DNA of 64,000 bases from an uncultured Bacteroidales bacterium. GTDB taxonomy: Bacteria; Bacteroidota; Bacteroidia; Bacteroidales; WCHB1-69. Below, one piece after another: positions 62,513 to 64,000 of this stretch (position 1 is the stretch's first letter; each line of letters begins with the position of its first letter). The notes under the pieces are model-generated. The model ran no database searches. It was not told where the DNA came from and saw only the letters and a list, made by a program, of their open reading frames with translations. The DNA lies in contig CALECM010000132.1 of NCBI GenBank assembly GCA_937949745.1, positions 1-64,000 on the forward strand, in the 5' to 3' direction. The translations under genes and the position numbers were made by a program.

Positions 62513-63055
62513 TTATTGATTTCTTTTTCTGATTTCCCTGCATTTCTCACAGCCACCGCATACGACGGTATTGGAATCCGCTGTTATTTTCCTTTCTTCC
62601 TTTCCCGCGTTATCATAAAAGATCCACACTCCATCGCAAATTCCCATATTATAATGGCCCGCATAAAGAAGGCTCCCGTTTTCCTGGTACACTTTATAGT
62701 CCCCATGTTTTTTTCCGTCGACATAAAATGCATCCGTATTGACATAACCGTTCTCGAAATAGGCTTTCCATACTCCGTCACGCTGATTATTTTTTAAAGT
62801 ACCTTCCACATATTTCTTTTTACCTGGGAAATAATGTATCTCCCTGATCCTTTCGTCGGTCATTCGGCCATTGTCGTCGACCTTATAATAATAGACCACT
62901 TTGGGTGTACTGTCTGCATTCATCACCATCACTTTTCTTCCCGGAATCGTATCATCAGGATCAATCTTATTTTTATCGCTGTTACCTTTATTGGCACAGG
63001 AAAAATTTCCCAAAAGGGAAACTAGTAATAATAAATATAATACAATATTTTTCAT
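62513..63055 (-). CDS. Lipoprotein with MORN-like repeats (YwqK-like)
   Basis: This 180-residue protein starts with a signal sequence and lipobox (MKNIVLYLLLLVSLLGNFSC); ATG 63055 is chosen over an upstream start. The body has three to four MORN-like repeats (YVEGTLKNNQRDGVWKAYFE, VDGKKHGDYKVYQENG, YNMGICDGVWIFYDNAGKE). Its C-terminus carries CGGCEKCREIRK, two CxxC-type pairs. Such proteins are called YwqK-family antitoxin-like, but in Bacteroidota this is probably not a toxin system and the role is unknown. Confidence 0.85.
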   Translation of the reverse strand: MKNIVLYLLLLVSLLGNFSCANKGNSDKNKIDPDDTIPGRKVMVMNADSTPKVVYYYKVDDNGRMTDERIREIHYFPGKKKYVEGTLKNNQRDGVWKAYFENGYVNTDAFYVDGKKHGDYKVYQENGSLLYAGHYNMGICDGVWIFYDNAGKEERKITADSNTVVCGGCEKCREIRKRNQ

Positions 63056-63100
63056 AGTGTGATAAAGAATATTCAAATGAAAAACAGTAATTAACCGTTT

Positions 63101-63796
63101 TTATTTTTGATAAGGCCTGTTTAGTTCAAATAAAACTTCGGTAGTAATATCTTTGGTAGGATCTGCCAGAATCAACTGACCGCCATATTGGTAGGAAAAG
63201 ATAAAAGAAGCGTTCCTGGCAGTATTGATTCTTCGGGTTACCGAAAATAAAGAATCTGCAATCTGTTGTAAAGCAGCCATCTGCCTGTTTTGCAAATTAC
63301 CGAAAACCTGCTCATATTCAGCCTGTAAGCGTTCGCTTTCCTGCATTAACTGCTCCTGGGTATTCTGGATTTGTACCGGAGTAAGAACATTAGCGCTGTA
63401 ATTCTGCTGGAACTGACTATACTTGGCTTCCAGGGCTTTTTGCCTGTTATTGAATATCGCTTCCTGTTTTGCCCTCTCATTCTCAATATCTTTGGTTAGT
63501 ATAGTTACTAATTCATATTGGGCATTGATCGTATCTATGTTAATATATACGACTTCTCCGGAGCCCGGGGTTCCAGCCGGAGGAGCTGCGGGATACTGTA
63601 TAGTCTGCCCTTGATTACCCGTAAAATGAAGGATAAAAAGCACCACGATCAAGGCAAGCATCACCACATCCATAACAATCCGGTATACGGTTGTACCTGA
63701 CCGTTTATTCCCGGATCTTTCCTCTTTATCTTCCGTAACTACGGGAATGTTATTCTCAGTGTTCAAATCTGTATTGTTTTCTTCAATTGTATTCAT
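63101..63796 (-). CDS. Membrane-anchored OmpH/Skp-like protein
   Basis: This 231-residue protein has a cytoplasmic N-terminal segment (about 45 residues), one transmembrane helix (VMDVVMLALIVVLFILHF), a Pro-rich linker and an OmpH/Skp-like coiled coil (about 85-185, rich in Glu, Gln and Ala). Skp is a periplasmic chaperone for outer-membrane proteins; here the coil is tethered to the inner membrane, which differs from soluble Skp. ATG 63796 is chosen over TTG 63802. It is in a run of minus-strand genes with the YwqK-like and tnaA genes. Confidence 0.8.
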   Translation of the reverse strand: MNTIEENNTDLNTENNIPVVTEDKEERSGNKRSGTTVYRIVMDVVMLALIVVLFILHFTGNQGQTIQYPAAPPAGTPGSGEVVYINIDTINAQYELVTILTKDIENERAKQEAIFNNRQKALEAKYSQFQQNYSANVLTPVQIQNTQEQLMQESERLQAEYEQVFGNLQNRQMAALQQIADSLFSVTRRINTARNASFIFSYQYGGQLILADPTKDITTEVLFELNRPYQK

Positions 63797-63825
63797 AAGC
63801 AATGAAAAATTTTATAGTTTGGATA

Positions 63826-64000
63826 TTAGTTTCCGACGTCGGACATATATTTAATTCTCATGATCCGGATTTCTTCGAGGGTATACTCTTCTTCTCCAAG
63901 TATATCCAGGGCTTTTTCAGCAGAATCGGTCTCCGCATCCGCAAAATAATCAAGGATCTCATCCTGGTGGATGACATCGATATATTCATCAATATAATAA
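63826..64000 (-). CDS. 3' end of an unknown gene, cut by the window edge
   Basis: The frame is open from 64000 to a stop at 63826, giving 57 residues rich in Asp, Glu and Ile (ending TLEEIRIMRIKYMSDVGN). I do not recognise the protein. It stops 29 bp before the OmpH-like gene on the same strand, so they are probably in one operon. Confidence 0.7.
   Translation of the reverse strand, partial: YYIDEYIDVIHQDEILDYFADAETDSAEKALDILGEEEYTLEEIRIMRIKYMSDVGN

Noticed and set aside
62513..63055. Antitoxin of a toxin-antitoxin pair (YwqK name)
   Set aside because: It is a lipoprotein with MORN-like repeats and no toxin gene is nearby; the family name is misleading here.
1..64000. tRNA, rRNA, CRISPR, IS elements, prophage
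   Set aside because: No tRNA-like cloverleaf, rRNA core, CRISPR repeat-spacer pattern, transposase or integrase was found by reading.

Overview
The window is chromosomal DNA from a member of the Bacteroidota, most likely a fermentative Bacteroidales that has a type IX secretion system (T9SS). The evidence is the many Bacteroidota-type -7 promoter boxes (TAnnTTTG) just upstream of genes, several proteins with a C-terminal type A T9SS sorting domain, a glycogen synthase-phosphorylase fusion typical of the phylum, a DUF3109 protein, and tnaA, kamA and hutI for amino-acid catabolism. Species cannot be named from the sequence. I saw no rRNA, tRNA, CRISPR array, transposase, integrase or phage gene.

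Layout: 1-6.2 kb holds the 5' part of a very large secreted surface protein (minus strand; cadherin-like, FG-GAP, CARDB-like and at least nine Ig-like repeats, running off the left edge) and an AraC-family regulator. 6.2-7.4 kb is AT-rich and non-coding, with two probable small RNAs, each ending in an intrinsic terminator. 7.4-20.3 kb (plus strand) has a sugar kinase fused to a RapZ C-terminal domain, a standalone LigD-type phosphoesterase, a HAF-repeat T9SS protein, leuS, a polysaccharide flippase, a small lipoprotein, an M23/LysM peptidoglycan hydrolase and an FG-GAP T9SS protein. 20.3-31.9 kb (minus) has a CapA-like protein, a 2572-residue T9SS protein built of 48 copies of a 49-residue two-cysteine repeat, aroK, elbB and a DEDDh exonuclease.

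32.1-41.1 kb (plus) carries the glycogen synthase-phosphorylase fusion, maf, a TatD nuclease, a KamA-family aminomutase, an unknown lipoprotein and a PHP phosphatase. 41.1-43.7 kb (minus) is pyrC-xseA. 44.0-48.2 kb (plus) is a rearranged cell-wall cluster, murG-yqeY-thioesterase-murC-acyl-ACP thioesterase, without the ftsQ/ftsA/ftsZ genes expected there. 48.2-53.8 kb has hutI, a C10 peptidase with CUB-like domains and a T9SS tail, a DUF1015 protein and a four-helix-bundle protein. 54.0-58.5 kb (plus) is a beta-mannosidase lipoprotein, a UbiA prenyltransferase and a radical SAM enzyme. 58.5-64.0 kb (minus) has grpE-dnaJ, DUF3109, tryptophanase, a MORN/YwqK-like lipoprotein, an OmpH-like membrane protein and the 3' end of one more gene.

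Together the genes describe a cell with heavy investment in secreted repeat proteins, peptidoglycan synthesis and remodelling, glycogen storage and amino-acid fermentation. The observations most worth following are the 48-repeat protein, the kinase-RapZ fusion with a probable sRNA directly upstream, the branched RNA at 6.7-6.9 kb, and the KamA homologue whose two lysine-binding aspartates are replaced.
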